Assembly: GCF_017591425.1 (NCBI RefSeq)
Contig: NW_024467120.1
Coordinates: 4,464,001-4,528,000, forward strand
Reading direction: 5' to 3'
Length of the DNA: 64,000 nt
Source: Ochotona curzoniae
Taxonomy: Eukaryota > Chordata > Mammalia > Lagomorpha > Ochotonidae
The translations under genes and the position numbers were made by a program. Position 1 is the first letter of the stretch; each line of letters starts with the position of its first letter. The notes under the pieces are model-generated. The model was not told where the DNA came from and ran no database searches. It saw only the letters and a list, made by a program, of their open reading frames with translations. Shown here piece by piece: positions 11,667 to 23,434 of the stretch.

Positions 11667-12230
11667 CTGGCATTTAGATTGTGGTTTAATACTGTTGACT
11701 TGAAAGCTGTAAGTTTGTATACAATTATAACATGTGCTAAGTCAAGTCTTCTTGATCTATTAAGTATTTTTTTTGCTATATAAAGGAGAACAGGACATTG
11801 AGATTAATAATTTATTACTCATGACTTTTTGCCTTCTTTTTCAGGAAACCCTATTAAAAAGAAACATTTTAAATACTGAGGGACTTGAGTTCCAATTGAT
11901 TTAAGTAAAGCAAGTTCATGAACAGGTAGAGGAGAAAATTGTATAGCTTTGGGTCCACCTGTTGAGACTGTTGTTTGCCTCAGTATCTTAGCACTGTTCC
12001 CCCTCATGAGTGCTTAAGAAATAGTTCCTCAAAGGAACAAATAAAAATACATCAAGTTGTCAATGAATAGGTCAATAGATTAATTATTTTACCCATTTGC
12101 AATGGCTGGTGATTTGAAGTGAGTAAAACCTAGCGTAACAATTTTAAAAAATCAAAGTTTTGAGGTATGAATTAGCAAGTGAAATATTGAGAAACATAGA
12201 TTATGAAATGATTGCTGTGTCTGCTAGAAT

Positions 12231-12557
12231 TTTTTTTAAAGATTTTTTATTTTTATTGCAAAGTCAGATGTATATACAGGAGAGACAGAGAGGAAATTCT
12301 TCCATCCGATGATTCATCCCTGAAGAGACTACAACGGCCGGAGCTGAACTAATCTGAAATCAGGCACCACGAGCTCTTCTGGGTCTTCCACATGGATGCA
12401 TGGTCCCAAGGCTTTGGGCTGTCTTAGACTGCTTTCCCAGGCCACAAGCAGGGAGCTGGATGGGAAGCAGGACCACTGGGATTAGAACCGATGCCCATAT
12501 GGAATCTCGGTGCATGCAAGGCAAGGACTTTAGTCACTAGGCCACCCCGCTGGGCCC
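12231..12557 (-). mobile_element. CSINE, full length
   Basis: Runs from the antisense tail TTAAAGATTTTTTATTTTTATTG through TTCCATCCGATGATTCAT and GCAGGGAGCTGGATGGGAAG to the tRNA-type head GCTGGGCCCC. Moderately diverged; I did not find a clear target duplication. Confidence 0.93.
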
Positions 12558-13463
12558 CTTGGATTTTCAATCACAAACACTTGAACTGATCGTGGCCCTC
12601 ATAGTTTATCTGGTACCTTCCTCGTTCTCTTCATTCTCATTGGTATCTTGTAAAAGGAAAGTGAACTATTGAAGGACGTTAGCTTTTAGGCAGCTCAGCA
12701 AGAGACAACAGCTCATAAAATCCATCAATCTATTGACTTGTCTATCGACTACGTAGTCACTTCCAGTGGACTGTGCTCTGAGACAAGATATTTTTGTGAG
12801 CCCTATTATAAATATTTTAAACTGAAGCTCAGAGTTTCAGAAAAAAACTTGAATTTTGTTTGACTTTTCTGTTTGTGTTGAGTTTTGGCATGTCTCTCCC
12901 TTGAATCATTAACATTCACAATGATCATGAGCAGGCAACAAATAACTTTGGAGTCTGAAAGGACAAATTGGGAAACTCAGTTTTTGGAGGGCATTTTCCT
13001 GTGTATTTTCAATACTCAATTCTCCCTGGTTTCAAGAGTCTTTTGCTATATTTCTAGAATTAACACCAGAGTAGAAAGTGGAAAACCCTGTAGATTATCT
13101 CCATATATCCAAATAGAGACAGTGCTAAACTTTTCAACGAGACCTCCTCTCCCAAGGTTTAGTTGTCAACTGGCACTGACAAACTGGGAAAGCGTTTCTC
13201 CCCATAGGCCAAATGTGAGCCATGGATGGCTACATTCTGAGCAAAGGCACAGAGGAGCTGCTGTCCCAGGAGTAGTACACAGGTGACTGTCTCCAGAAAC
13301 CATTTCCCCAATCCAGAGACTGTGAGGACAACTTTGGGAGTGTTTAGAGCAATCCAACTGAGTCCTTTTAAGTCTCCTAAATTCAGAGTTTGAAAATATG
13401 GAATCTTGTGCTTTGTGTGTCTGAGTTTTTGTGTTTTGTTTGCTTTGTTTTTCAGCAGCATTT

Positions 13464-13733
13464 TTTTGAGAGACAGAGAGAAGTCCCATGTCCTGATTCA
13501 CTCCCCCAAAGCCAGCAACAGTAAGGACAAGGACAAGGCCACAGCCTGGGGCCTAAAACTTTCACACGGGTGACAGTAACCCAGACATTTAAGTCATCAC
13601 CTGCTACTCCCAGCTTCCAGGATGCAAGTTAGCAGTAAGCTAGAGACAGCACCAGAACTGGCTATAATGCCCGTTGCTTGGATGTCAGACACAAGCATCT
13701 CATTCTGTCTTAACCACTAGATGAAACATGGGC
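13464..13733 (-). mobile_element. Old CSINE
   Basis: Shows GAGAGACAGAGAGAAGTCCC, ATTCACTCCCCCAAA, the old-subfamily block AAGTCATCACCTGCTACTCC and the antisense head CTTAACCACTAGATGAAACA. Heavily diverged. Confidence 0.78.
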
Positions 13734-13765
13734 CCCTATGTCTGGTTGTTTCGTTGTTTTTTTCT

Positions 13766-14076
13766 TTTTAAGATTATCTTTGCCTTATTTTAAAAGGCAG
13801 AGTTTTAGAGACAGAGAAATAAAAATCTTCTATTCTCTGGCCCATTTCCAAAATGACTGCAACAGCCAGAACTGGACCAGGTCAGAATTGAGTCTGGAAC
13901 TCCATCCGGGTCTCCCACATGGGTCCCGAGGATTTGCAGCATCCTCCAGTGCCTTCCCAGGCATAGTAACAGGGAGCTAACTCAGAAGTAGAGCACCCGG
14001 AACACTTAACTGGTGTCCATAAAAAATGTCGATGTTCCAAACGTCAGCTTTAACGACTGTGCCACAGTGTTTGTAC
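13766..14076 (-). mobile_element. CSINE, diverged
   Basis: Contains TTAAGATTATCTTTGCC, AAAAGGCAGAG, CATCCGGGTCTCCCACATGG, ACAGGGAGCTAACTCAGAAG and the head TTAACGACTGTGCCACAGTG in antisense order. It sits in tandem with the older SINE to its left. Confidence 0.85.
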
Positions 14077-15129
14077 CTTTGAAGTTCTATTTTTGTAGTA
14101 CTGTGTCTTTATTCAGTTGGCAGATGTTTCCAGCTGTAATAGATGAAATGTTTGCAAGCAAAACCTACACAATAGGTTCCTTAGCAGCTCTTAGATAAAG
14201 CAAAACACTAAAAAAAATTATTGCATAATGTTTTTAGCTAAGTGAGGAAAGAAAACAATAAGAGTAAATGAACATAACCATTTGTTATTAATGCTGATGC
14301 CTGTAGAAATGTGAATTTCATTACAGAAAGGCAAAGCAGGAATTTCTGTACAGGGTCTGACTGCTTGGAGCTGGTGTTGAACCTGAATCCTTTCTACTTT
14401 CGCTGCTTAACAAGATTTTTCTTTCTCATTATGTGAGCTGTAGTCACACTTCCTTTGATGCTTAGCAACCATTATAAGTGTAACCTTGGAATTTGTGAGT
14501 GGGAGAAAAAAAGGCAGGAAAACTTTTTTCAGAGGATAACCGAGCAGACATTGGAAGAAGTGCTATCATGCACTTAACAAAGATTTGCTTTCTTAAAAAT
14601 AAGTTTGCAAAGGTGTTCAGGGAATTGCTGACAGCTGTCATCTTCATAGTGGGTGGGATTTCTCAAAACTTTTCCTTCCTAAATGTCCTTGTCTTTCAAA
14701 CTTTTTTTTTTTTTGTCTTTCGAACTTTTTATACCAAATGTGTATTGCTGTTAGTGCCAAAAGAAGAGGAAAGGAATATTTGATGCTAGAAGATAAAAAA
14801 TCTTGGAATAATGATATTGCTTGAAAAGAACTTGGGCAAGAAAAGATTAAAGTGAGAAAAAAAAGGGGACTAAGATTTCTGATTCTGTACAGCTTGGCCA
14901 CAGGGTATCCAGTGCCTGTGAATCCACAGGAAATAGGCAACAAGCGTTTAGAAGGAATTTTCTTGGCTGGGCATGTGTGATGAAATGTCGGTCTAGCTTG
15001 GTGGATATTGCATAGATAAAGGCATGGAAAGAGCAAAGGCCTTTCTCTCGTTATTTATGTCCATCACAGATCAACTTTACTTCCTTGCCCATTTTTCGTT
15101 TTCCACGGTAGGGATGCTTGTGAAGAAAG

Positions 15130-15375
15130 GGAAGAGAACTAGCATTTGTTGAGAGCCTGTCTCATGTCAGGCACTCTGTCCTGCCCAACTCTAACCACAG
15201 TTGCCTTCATCCATCGGATAACCCTGTAACCAACAACACTTCAAACAAATCAAGCCTCAGGAAAGTGGTTTGCTTATAGCCATGCATGTAGTAAGAGGTA
15301 GAAATCGGATTCCATCTCAGGCCTATCTGAATCTTTATCTCAAATTCATGATGTCTCTGCTAACCACTCTGCTTT
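15130..15375 (-). mobile_element. MIR (ancient SINE)
   Basis: Reads GCATTTGTTGAGAGCCTGTC, TCAGGCACTCTG, CAAGCCTCAGGAAAGTGG and CTGCTAACCACTCTGC in the order of an antisense MIR, from its 3' conserved end to its tRNA-related end. This family predates the mammalian radiation. Confidence 0.78.
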
Positions 15376-15490
15376 CCAATAGCTTCAGTCATTCTGTGTT
15401 AAGCAACAGTGACTGAACTGTTGTCGTAAGAAATTGCTATTCTGTGAAGCTGGAATGAACCCTCTGATTGGAAGTGAAAAGTATGCAAAA

Positions 15491-15652
15491 GGTGCATCAA
15501 GAAGTTTATGGAAAGTGGAGGTTAGAGAAAATTTTTTGGTGACACAAAGTTGCAACCCATGCACAGGTTTCGCATAATCCATATTTTTGGAAGAATCCTG
15601 ATATGCATGAAATTTTTCTTAATTCCATTTTTCATGAACTGTTTCAAGTACC
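15491..15652. mobile_element. Terminal-inverted-repeat element, 162 bp
   Basis: The left end GGTGCATCAAGAAGTTTATG and the right end (other strand) GGTACTTGAAACAGTTCATG are diverged inverted repeats of the same type as the element at 11562. The interior is longer, so the two are size variants of one non-autonomous family. Confidence 0.75.
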
Positions 15653-16629
15653 CTCATATGCAACCATGAATGTAGAAGAAGAATATGACTTCAATGGTGC
15701 TGTGAGGAGAACACTTAGTATCCTAGAACCTTCTAGAACAAGGAGTGCCTTGTGGTCTCAGTTTTCTGACTGGTCTTCATTCAGGCAAGGGTCTTTTACT
15801 TTGTAGACTTAAGGCTCATGGACTCTGAAGGCTTTGCTGGCTGCCTCAATTGAAAGATTTGGCTTAACCATGTTGATAAAGTATTTTAGATTCCTTAAGT
15901 GTTAGAAAAACAAGTTAGAGAATTTGGAGAGGGGCCAATCTGCCAAGTATTTCGTAGCTACGCAACGATTGGGTTTGAAAATGAAGTTAATTTGGGAGAA
16001 TGGTTTTGTTCAGAATACAAACTTGTAACAATATTCATGCCTGTCAGAAAAGCAAATGGATTTACCCATACAATAGTATTTTCTTTCTTTTTCTCTTCCA
16101 GAGCCCTGAGAAATATGGCCTTTAGCCCTCAAATCCTAGATCCTTTTTTTTTTTAATGTAGCCGTAACAATTATTTGTTATTTAAAAGAGTTTTGTCTGA
16201 AGTTCTTTATGTAATGGGTGTTGCAGATTTTTCTGGCCATAATGCTCTTTGTACCTGCTTATTTAACTTAGACCACATGTTTCAGGCCTCTTGCTATGTC
16301 GGTAAATTGCGAACCACACTGTCATCTCTAATTAATGCATGGTATTCATTGCATGGTTACATGGTTTTTAACGATCACAGTTGTGTGTAGGTAACATTGT
16401 GTACATGGAAGAATGCAGGACCCAGATTAAAGCAAGTTAGGTGAGCAAGGCAGGGTGTGACTCAGAAAGGGCAGCAGGCCTGTGCCCCGTTCTCCATACT
16501 AACTTCATCCTGGTCTTGCATCCTCAAGATGCCCATCTAAGATTCTTTATAATCATTTAAAAATCAGTGGCATTTGACTTGCTCATACTGCTTACCCATT
16601 TCTCATCCCAGCAGTCCATGGATAGCCTT

Positions 16630-16878
16630 TTTTAAAATTTTTATTTCTTATTGCATTTAATTTTATAACAACGTTTCATAGGCTCTAATGTTCTCCCTCC
16701 CCCCCCCGCTTGCCCTCCCCCCATGGTGAATTACTCCACCTTATTGCAGTATTACAGTTCAAATCTAGTCTTGTTTCTTTCAATGCAAGCATGTGCCTTG
16801 CATCCAGTATCTTGTTGCCCAGCTGAATTCAACAGTCTCTTGAGGAGACCGACTCTGGTCTGGAGACATAGCTGGCAG
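16630..16878 (-). mobile_element. L1 3' end, 5'-truncated to 249 bp
   Basis: Antisense lagomorph L1 3' UTR, recognisable by CCATGGTGAATTACTCCACC and TTATTGCAGTATTAC, which recur at 56400-56450 on the other strand. A 12-bp target duplication, ATGGATAGCCTT, lies at 16618-16629 and 16879-16890, so both ends are defined. Confidence 0.92.
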
Positions 16879-17027
16879 ATGGATAGCCTTATATACACGT
16901 TGTTTTATAATGATCCATTTATTTTCCCAAGGAAACTTCCTCTACTTGGAAGAGCTAGGCTAACATTTAGTGATTATCAAATGTTTGTCAAAGAGTTATT
17001 GCCAAATTTTCTACCTCCCCCACTCTA

Positions 17028-17060
17028 AACACACACACACACACACACACGCACGCACAT
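17028..17060. repeat. (CA)n microsatellite
   Basis: About 13 CA units ending in CGCACGCACATACATA. Confidence 0.95.
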
Positions 17061-17503
17061 ACATAATACTAATTCATACTCTCACAGCATCTGGAGGTGC
17101 TTTGGTCCGTTCAATGGTAATTACCAAGAAAATAAGAGCAGGAATAATTCGCGATCTGAATGTTGATATTCATGGCATTGAAAGTTTAAAATATTTTACC
17201 CTCTACTGGAATAACTGGAGAGCAAAAGCAGCCCATATAAATCATCCTTTTTGCAAAAAATAAAAATTGCAAGTTCTACAGTTGATGTGCCAGGAAATTT
17301 GTTCAAACTGCCTCTTTGAGATTTGATGTGATGTGTTTTGTATGGGGTTGGTGTTAAGGTCACCTTAGCTCAGATAGGAAATACAGCTGAATATGGTGTA
17401 TAATAGAAAACTGCAGGCATGCATGTAGAAGAAAATGTTGGGATAATTCATGGTGTTAGAGCTGTGCACTGTGGCTAATGTAAATACTCTCCGTGGGCTG
17501 GAA

Positions 17504-17517
17504 GTTACCAAGGCAAC
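17504..17517. promoter_or_regulatory. Candidate RFX X-box
   Basis: GTTACCAAGGCAAC differs by one base from the palindromic RFX consensus GTTNCCATGGNAAC. It sits in a repeat-free AT-rich stretch (17460-18000) with homeobox-like TTAATGA and AATTACC words. Function is inferred from the motif only. Confidence 0.4.
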
Positions 17518-18100
17518 AATCCTATTAATGAAGAATAAACCTCATTCATTATCAGTGCCTGAATGATCTTTCTTTAAAAAATAAAATGTGCCTCATAGTC
17601 CTATATTGACATTCTCAATTTACCTGCTCATCTTTCCTTTTCAGCTTGTAAAAACTGTTTAACCCCATTCAATCACCATGCTTCTTTGCTCTGCCAATGA
17701 GCATGGATTTGGGGGCGGGGATATCAATAAACTGTGAGGGCAGAAAAACATTAATTCATCACAATTACCTAATATGAAATTATCATCTTTTTCATACATG
17801 CTTTGGCTCAGACAGAGCCTGAAATTGACTGTGACTTGGTTGTTATTTGAACAGGCCAGAGTCTTTAAATTAATTTGTCTTTACAATTTAATGGAGTATT
17901 GCCTGCATACTTTTAAAAGAAGTAGACTGCGATATTACTGCTTCCTTACTTTAGTCAGGCTGGAAATTAGACTCTATTGCATTACACACCCTAGGCAGCT
18001 GGGGTTGGGTTGACTTGTATAGGTTTTATGAAATCTTTTTGTCTCAAGAGCCAAAGTCTCATGTTAAGGGAGATGAGTTCTAGAGAGAAGGAAACCTCTT

Positions 18101-18448
18101 TTTTTTTGCTTTTTGGTTTGTTTTTGTTTTAAGATTTATTTGTTTTGATTAGAAAGTCAGGTTTACAGAGAGGAGAGACAGAGAGAAAGATCTTCCATCC
18201 TCTGATTCATTCTCCAGTGGCCACAATGGCCAGAGCTGAGCTGATCTGAAGCCAGGAACCAGGAGCTTCTTCCAGGTCTCCCACCCGGGTGCAAGCTCCC
18301 AAAGCTTTGAGCTGTCCTCTACTACTTTTCCACACCACAAGCAGGAAGCTGCATCAGAAGTGGAGCAGCAGGACATGAACCAGCATCCACATGGGATCCT
18401 TGGACATGCAAAGCGAGGATTTGCCCACTGGGCTATCGCACCAGGCCC
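18101..18448 (-). mobile_element. CSINE, full length
   Basis: Antisense SINE from a T-rich tail through GATTTATTTG and CAGAGCTGAGCTGATCTGAA to the head GCTATCGCACCAGGCCC. A near-perfect 15-bp duplication (14 of 15), AGAAGGAAACCTCTT and AGAAGGAAATCTCTT, lies at 18086-18100 and 18449-18463. Confidence 0.95.
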
Positions 18449-18549
18449 AGAAGGAAATCTCTTACCCAGGAAGAATGCAGTCCCTTCTGCTGTCTTTCCT
18501 TGTGAGAATGTGTCACAATGGGAAGTCACTTCATCTACTAGTATTGGTG

Positions 18550-18955
18550 TATTAACTTGCTTTTCATTACTATAACAAAATTCCTGAAGTAGCCTAGCTT
18601 TATAAAGAAAAGAACTTCGTGTTGTTGACAGTTTTATAGGCTCAAGGTCACTCATTTGCTATGGGCTCAGCCCTGTAAGGGACACCTTGACTGGGCCACA
18701 CCATGCGGATGGCTGTGATGGGAGCCTGGTACAAAGAAGGATCACATCTGGCAACAGGAAATCAGATTCCACAGGATGAGCTTCCAGAGCCTCCTTTCTC
18801 TAGTGAGGACTTAGCTCCAAACCAGTGTCCCTTTCCAGAGGCAGCACCCACCGTGTCATACAATATCACCTCTTAAAGGGTCCATCAACTCCTCATCAAC
18901 ACGTCCAGGACCAAGCACATGAGCCTCTGGGGAACAAACTACTGGTGAAACATAG
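18550..18955. mobile_element. Ancient repeat relic, probably LTR-derived
   Basis: The order ATTACTATAACAAAATTCCTGA, TTATAAAGAAAAGAACTT, AGGCTCAAGGTC, CCAGAGGCAGCACCC and CACATGAGCCTCTGGGGAAC follows a common mammalian interspersed repeat. I cannot fix the family by eye; a MaLR-type LTR is possible. Confidence 0.55.
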
Positions 18956-20099
18956 CAGCAATGCACTGCTATGTTTCTATTGCTATGCTATTTAGAGTAG
19001 ACATTGACTGTCTGTACCACACGGCACACGTATTATTCACATGTACTGACCGTTCTCTGTGTTCCTGCTCTGTTTCTCTTGATTTATGTAACTTCAAGTC
19101 ACATGCTAGGCACTTAGAAAGTACTTTTTCTACACAAGTTTTCTGGAAAAAAAATTTTGAAATAGAAAAATCTGACAATCAATATAGAGACCCATTTCTG
19201 TGATAATCATGGCATATTTGTTTCCTGAGGACATTGGTCAAATTCTAATAAATCATTTGTTGCACAGTCCTGTTTTCTCCTGGTTAGGATAGGGCTGTAC
19301 TGTAACCTGTACTGAGCATTATTATAGAGAGACAAATGACACCTCTGCACCGGCGGATACAGCAGACCAGGTTAAGATGATGGGGCCGGACACAGCCCAA
19401 GTGCCATGTGACTTCCTCCTGTCTCAATTTCCGCTTCAACGGCCAGTAGCAATCAACCTGGTCCTCATTTCCTGGCTCTCAGCTTCAGACTTTATAACTG
19501 ACAAAGCAGAATCTGCCCTCAGAACAAGTACTAGCAGAAGTGGATGGACAAGTTCCTTTGCTGATGGCCATTGTGGCTCTCTGCTTTGTGCCCTTTCAGA
19601 GTGGCACGCTGGGACAAGGGAGCGATTTCCCAAATTTATCATGAAAAATGGGCAAAAGTCCATGAGAACCAAAAAAAAAAAAAATAGTAGTAAGAAACAT
19701 ACTGTCTTGCATGCTTTCTCCTTGAGTGTGACAGCATGGAGAGGGCAGTTGGGTAGCTGCTTTAACCCCCATCCTGTCTCCGCAAACACCTCCCAGCAAG
19801 CACAAAGAATCAAATCTCACAGAGTGAGGACAAAAGTGCCTTTAGAGACCTTTACTGCTTCCTCAAAGCACAAACACCTGGTCATGAGACACTCAGGCAT
19901 TCCCACGTCACACTGCCACCGTCCTTCCCATCAGGTAGCTCCCCCGAGCCTCTCCTACCCATGTGACCAGTGTACCTCTTCCATACACACTCCCACACAG
20001 ACCGGTTAATGGGGAGATGTTCTCCATCGAAAGCAGGTCACTGAAATAGGAATTCTGTAATGTTGCCTGAAACTTGAAAGTCTACAAGTTGTTTCTTTA

Positions 20100-20365
20100 A
20101 AAGAAAAGAAAAAAGCATTTATTTGTTTGAAGTGTAATATGTTTCCATCTGTTGGTTCACGCCTCAAGTGACCACACTATCCAGGGCTTGGCGAGGCCAA
20201 AGCCAGGAGCATCATCTGACCTCCATGTGGGGCAGGGATTCATCTTCCACTGTTTTCCCATACCACTGTAGGAAACTGAATAGGACGTGGAATAGTCAGG
20301 GCTCAAACTGGCACCCATATGGGGTACCAGTATCACAGGCGGTGGATTAACCTGATGTGACACAA
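20100..20365 (-). mobile_element. Old CSINE
   Basis: Antisense wording AAGCATTTATTTGTTTGAAG, GTTGGTTCACGCCTCAAGTG, CACCCATATGGGGTACCAG and GGTGGATTAACCTGATGTG. Diverged, with deletions in the middle. Confidence 0.82.
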
Positions 20366-20406
20366 AAGCATCTCAAGTTGGGGTTTTGTTTGTTTGTTTG
20401 TTTTAT

Positions 20407-20572
20407 TTTGGGAGACCTAGAACAGGCTCCTGGCTCCTGACTTCTGGCTTTGGATCAGCTCAGCTCTGGTTGTTGCAGCCATTTGGGGAGTGAACCAGTG
20501 AATGGAAGATCTTTTTCTTTATACTTCTTCTCTATGTAAATTTGTCTCTTGAAGAAAATAAGTCCTTTTAAA
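20407..20572 (+). mobile_element. CSINE, 5'-truncated
   Basis: The right half of a SINE: GGAGACCTAGAACAGGCTCC, GGATCAGCTCAGCTC, CCATTTGGGGAGTGAACCAG, then an A-rich tail. It abuts the next SINE tail-to-tail at 20573. Confidence 0.85.
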
Positions 20573-20870
20573 AAGATTCATTTGTTTATTTGTAAGAGTT
20601 GCAAAGAGAGGTAGAAATTCAGACAGAGAGCTTCCATATGCTGGTTTCTGCTGCAGATGACCACAACAGCCAGCACTGGACCAGGCTGAAGCAAGGAGCT
20701 TCACCCAGGTTTCTCAAACAGGAGGCAGAAACCTGGACACTGGGTCTTCTGTTGCCATCAGCAGGGAGCCAGGTCAGAAAGTAGAGCAGTGTGGACAAGA
20801 ACCAGAGCCCAGAAGGCATGCCAGTGCTGGAGGCGGTGGCCTTACCGGCTACACCACAATACCAGGCCCT
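20573..20870 (-). mobile_element. CSINE, older
   Basis: Antisense: AAGATTCATTTGTTTATTTG, TCCATATGCTGGTTTCTGC, CCAGCACTGGACCAGGCTG, GCAGGGAGCCAGGTCAG and the head CGGCTACACCACAATACCAG. Its tail faces the tail of the SINE at 20407, so transcripts could fold. Confidence 0.88.
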
Positions 20871-21000
20871 CCAAGGTTTTTCTTGGTTATGAAGGAAGAA
20901 TGCAAGGGAGTAAATTGTTTAGTTTGTGTGGCTCATGGATTCAGAGATAGTGTATTTTTTTTTCCATCAGCTAGTGATCAATCCACAATTATCAGGTTTT

Positions 21001-21329
21001 TTATTTTTAAGATTAATTTTTATTGGAAAGTCAGATGTACAGAGAGGAGGGAGAGAGGAAGATCTTCCATCTGATGATTCATTACGCAAATGGCCACTAA
21101 AGCTGCAAATGAGCTGATCCAAAGCCAGGAGCCCAGAGCCAGGAACTTTCCTTCAAGTCTCCCATGTAGGTGCAGGGTTCCAAAGCTTTGGGCCATCCTA
21201 GACTGCTTTCCCAGTCCATAAGCAGGGAGCTGGATGGGAAACGGGGCTGCCAGGATTAGAACTGGTGCCCATATGGGATCCCAATGTGTCCAAGGGGAGG
21301 ACTTCAGCCACTAAGCTCCCGCACTGGCC
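21001..21329 (-). mobile_element. CSINE, full length
   Basis: Antisense: TTTTTAAGATTAATTTTTATTGG, GATCTTCCATCTGATGATTC, GCAGGGAGCTGGATGGGAAA, GGTGCCCATATGGGATCCC. A diverged target duplication, TCCACAATTAT and TCCACGATTAT, lies at 20982-20992 and 21330-21340. Confidence 0.93.
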
Positions 21330-21366
21330 TCCACGATTATTCTGTTTAACTTTTAATAACTTCAAG

Positions 21367-21680
21367 TTGGTATTATGACAGTGGGTTAAGCCACTGCCTG
21401 TAGTGCCAGCATCCCATATGAGCACGAGATGGAATCCTAGCTGCTCCATTTCCAATTCAGCTTCCTTCTAATGTGCCAAGGAAAGCAGTGGGAGATGGCA
21501 CATGTGCTTGGGCCCATGCCACCCACGTGGATGGTCTAGGTGGGATTCTAGGTTCCTGACTTCACTCAGGCCATTACAGCCAATTGTGAAATGAACCAGT
21601 AGGTAAAAGAGCTCCCTGTGTCTCCCTCGCTTTTTAACTCAGCCTTCCAATCAAACAATCAATCTTTTTTTAAAATGAAA
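21367..21680 (+). mobile_element. CSINE, older
   Basis: Head ACAGTGGGTTAAGCCACTGCC, then GCCAGCATCCCATATGAGCAC, GTGCTTGGGCCCATGCCACC and tail CCTTCCAATCAAACAATCAA. About full length but diverged. Confidence 0.85.
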
Positions 21681-22264
21681 AGCATGTAATAGCATACATT
21701 CAAGTTTCTGTCCAGGCCATGCTATTTGTTCATCCGTATGCTTGACAGCTCTGACACACCTATCAGGTGTCAGGTAATTGAGATTGGCAGAATAAGGTGG
21801 GATTGAGAAGTAAACATGTGGGAAGTTAACAGAGGGATCAGATGAGGACAAAAGTTATTTGGGGCAGGAAATTATATTGGCAACTCCGGAGAACCTGTTT
21901 AAGGTCCCATGGAGTAGATCAAGGAACCACCTTCTCCCTCACCATTATTGATTGATTGCTTGTTTGGTATCTCTAGAAACTGAACATCAGGAGTGACCAG
22001 ACAACTCATTTCCAACTTTCGTTTTTGAGGAGGGTTGTATCCCCATCTGTTAGCCTGAATACTTACCATTAATGTCACTGCTAGACTTAATTCTGCCAAC
22101 TGCTGTAGACCCAGTGCCAGAATCTTTGTCTAACAGTAAGTAGCTGTGCATCGCCTGCTGTATGCACTACTGGGATTCAAAAGAATAAACAGAACACGAT
22201 ATCCTGCCTCCCTGGGGGCTTCCTATGTCATTGCAGAAGCAGGACCGCACGGAGTTAACCCTCA

Positions 22265-22395
22265 GTGGCAAGTAGCGTAGGATTAGAGAGCAGGCAATAG
22301 CCTTGGGTCAGCAGGCCCGACTCTCAGCCTATTCCAGCTCATCAACCTTGGAAAATTCGCCAACCTCTCCATATCTCAGTTTCTTTTTCCAAGGG
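22265..22395 (+). mobile_element. MIR (ancient SINE)
   Basis: TTAGAGAGCAGGC... GGGTCAGCAGGCCCGACTC... CATCAACCTTGGAAAATTCG... CTCAGTTTCTTTTTCC follows the MIR core (GTGTGACCTTGGGCAAGTT... CTCAGTTTCCTCATC). Confidence 0.7.
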
Positions 22396-23074
22396 CCAAG
22401 AGAGCTGTGTGAGGCAGGGCTCGGGGTGTATAAATAGATTTCTTTCCCAGGGCTCTTTCAAGAAGAGTTGGGAGTACTCGAGAGGCCACTCCGAATGAAG
22501 CAGAGAACTTGCAGAGGAATTGTGACCATGGTGCCCGGGGATGAGGGGACTATTATGAGTGAGCTTTGGAGGCCAGGAGAAGTTGCGAACTCAATCCAAA
22601 CCTTTTATAAAAAGTGAGAACTCTCAGCGTGATTGTAAGAAAATAAGCACTAGGTGCTAACTGTGAACGGAAAGGGACGAAGCAGTCTTGCTCGGCCTGC
22701 AGTGTCTATTCCCAAATGCCCTGAGCACAAGATTTTTTTCCCCAGGACTTTTGTTTTCTTTCCTATGCCTCCTTCTTTGTGATCTCCCTTTACCGTGCTG
22801 CCTGCAGTCAGCGCAGAGGCAAAGCAGTCTTGCTGCCGTCTGATAATATTCTTGGGTAGCAAGAGTTCCCGTGCCTGGCTTGGCTCATGCACACCTCTCT
22901 GCTTCCAGTCGGCAAGCAGCAGTAGCCACAAAGTCAGCACTGCCGACCTTTCCAAAGGAATGTGAGCCTGATGTCGTTAGATCGAGCTCTGTCCATCTGC
23001 CCTGTTCTCCTCACTTAGGCTTCCTTCCTGTTTTCTGGGCTTCAGGTCTCAACTAGAAATGAATCAAGAGTCAA

Positions 23075-23215
23075 AAATTCTTGCTTCAGTTTGGCCACCA
23101 ACTAGTGGTATGACTTTGAGCAAAGAACCTCATTTTTTGTTGTTGTTGTTTTTGCTTCTTCTTTTTTTTTTTTTTCTTTCCAGACTTCGATTCCCACACT
23201 TGAAAAAGTGCCAGG
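23075..23215 (+). mobile_element. MIR fragment, split by a T-rich tract
   Basis: CAGTTTGGCCACCAACTAGTGG and TATGACTTTGAGCAAAGAACCTC match the MIR core (GCCACTTACTAGCTGTGTGACTTTGGGCAAGT). A T-rich run of about 40 bases interrupts it before AGTGCCAGGGTTGAATG. Confidence 0.65.
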
Positions 23216-23434
23216 GTTGAATGGAATGAGCCCTCTGGGATGCTACTGAGTGTGTGGCTCCCGGGTGCTGTTTTGCTAACTCAGCTGCTAAGGAAAATAA
23301 GATCTAAATGAGAGATAAAAGATGGAAGGTATCATTGGATCAGTGGTTTTCGAAGTTTGGCGTCTGGACTGGCAGTGTCAACCTCACCTGAGGAGTTGTT
23401 AGGAATGCAGAAGTGAGCTTTAGAGAGATGGTTA

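Noticed and set aside
22427..22436. TATA-box-like GTATAAATAG as a possible internal promoter
   Set aside because: Single motif without an initiator, CpG island or following exon; likely chance beside an old MIR.
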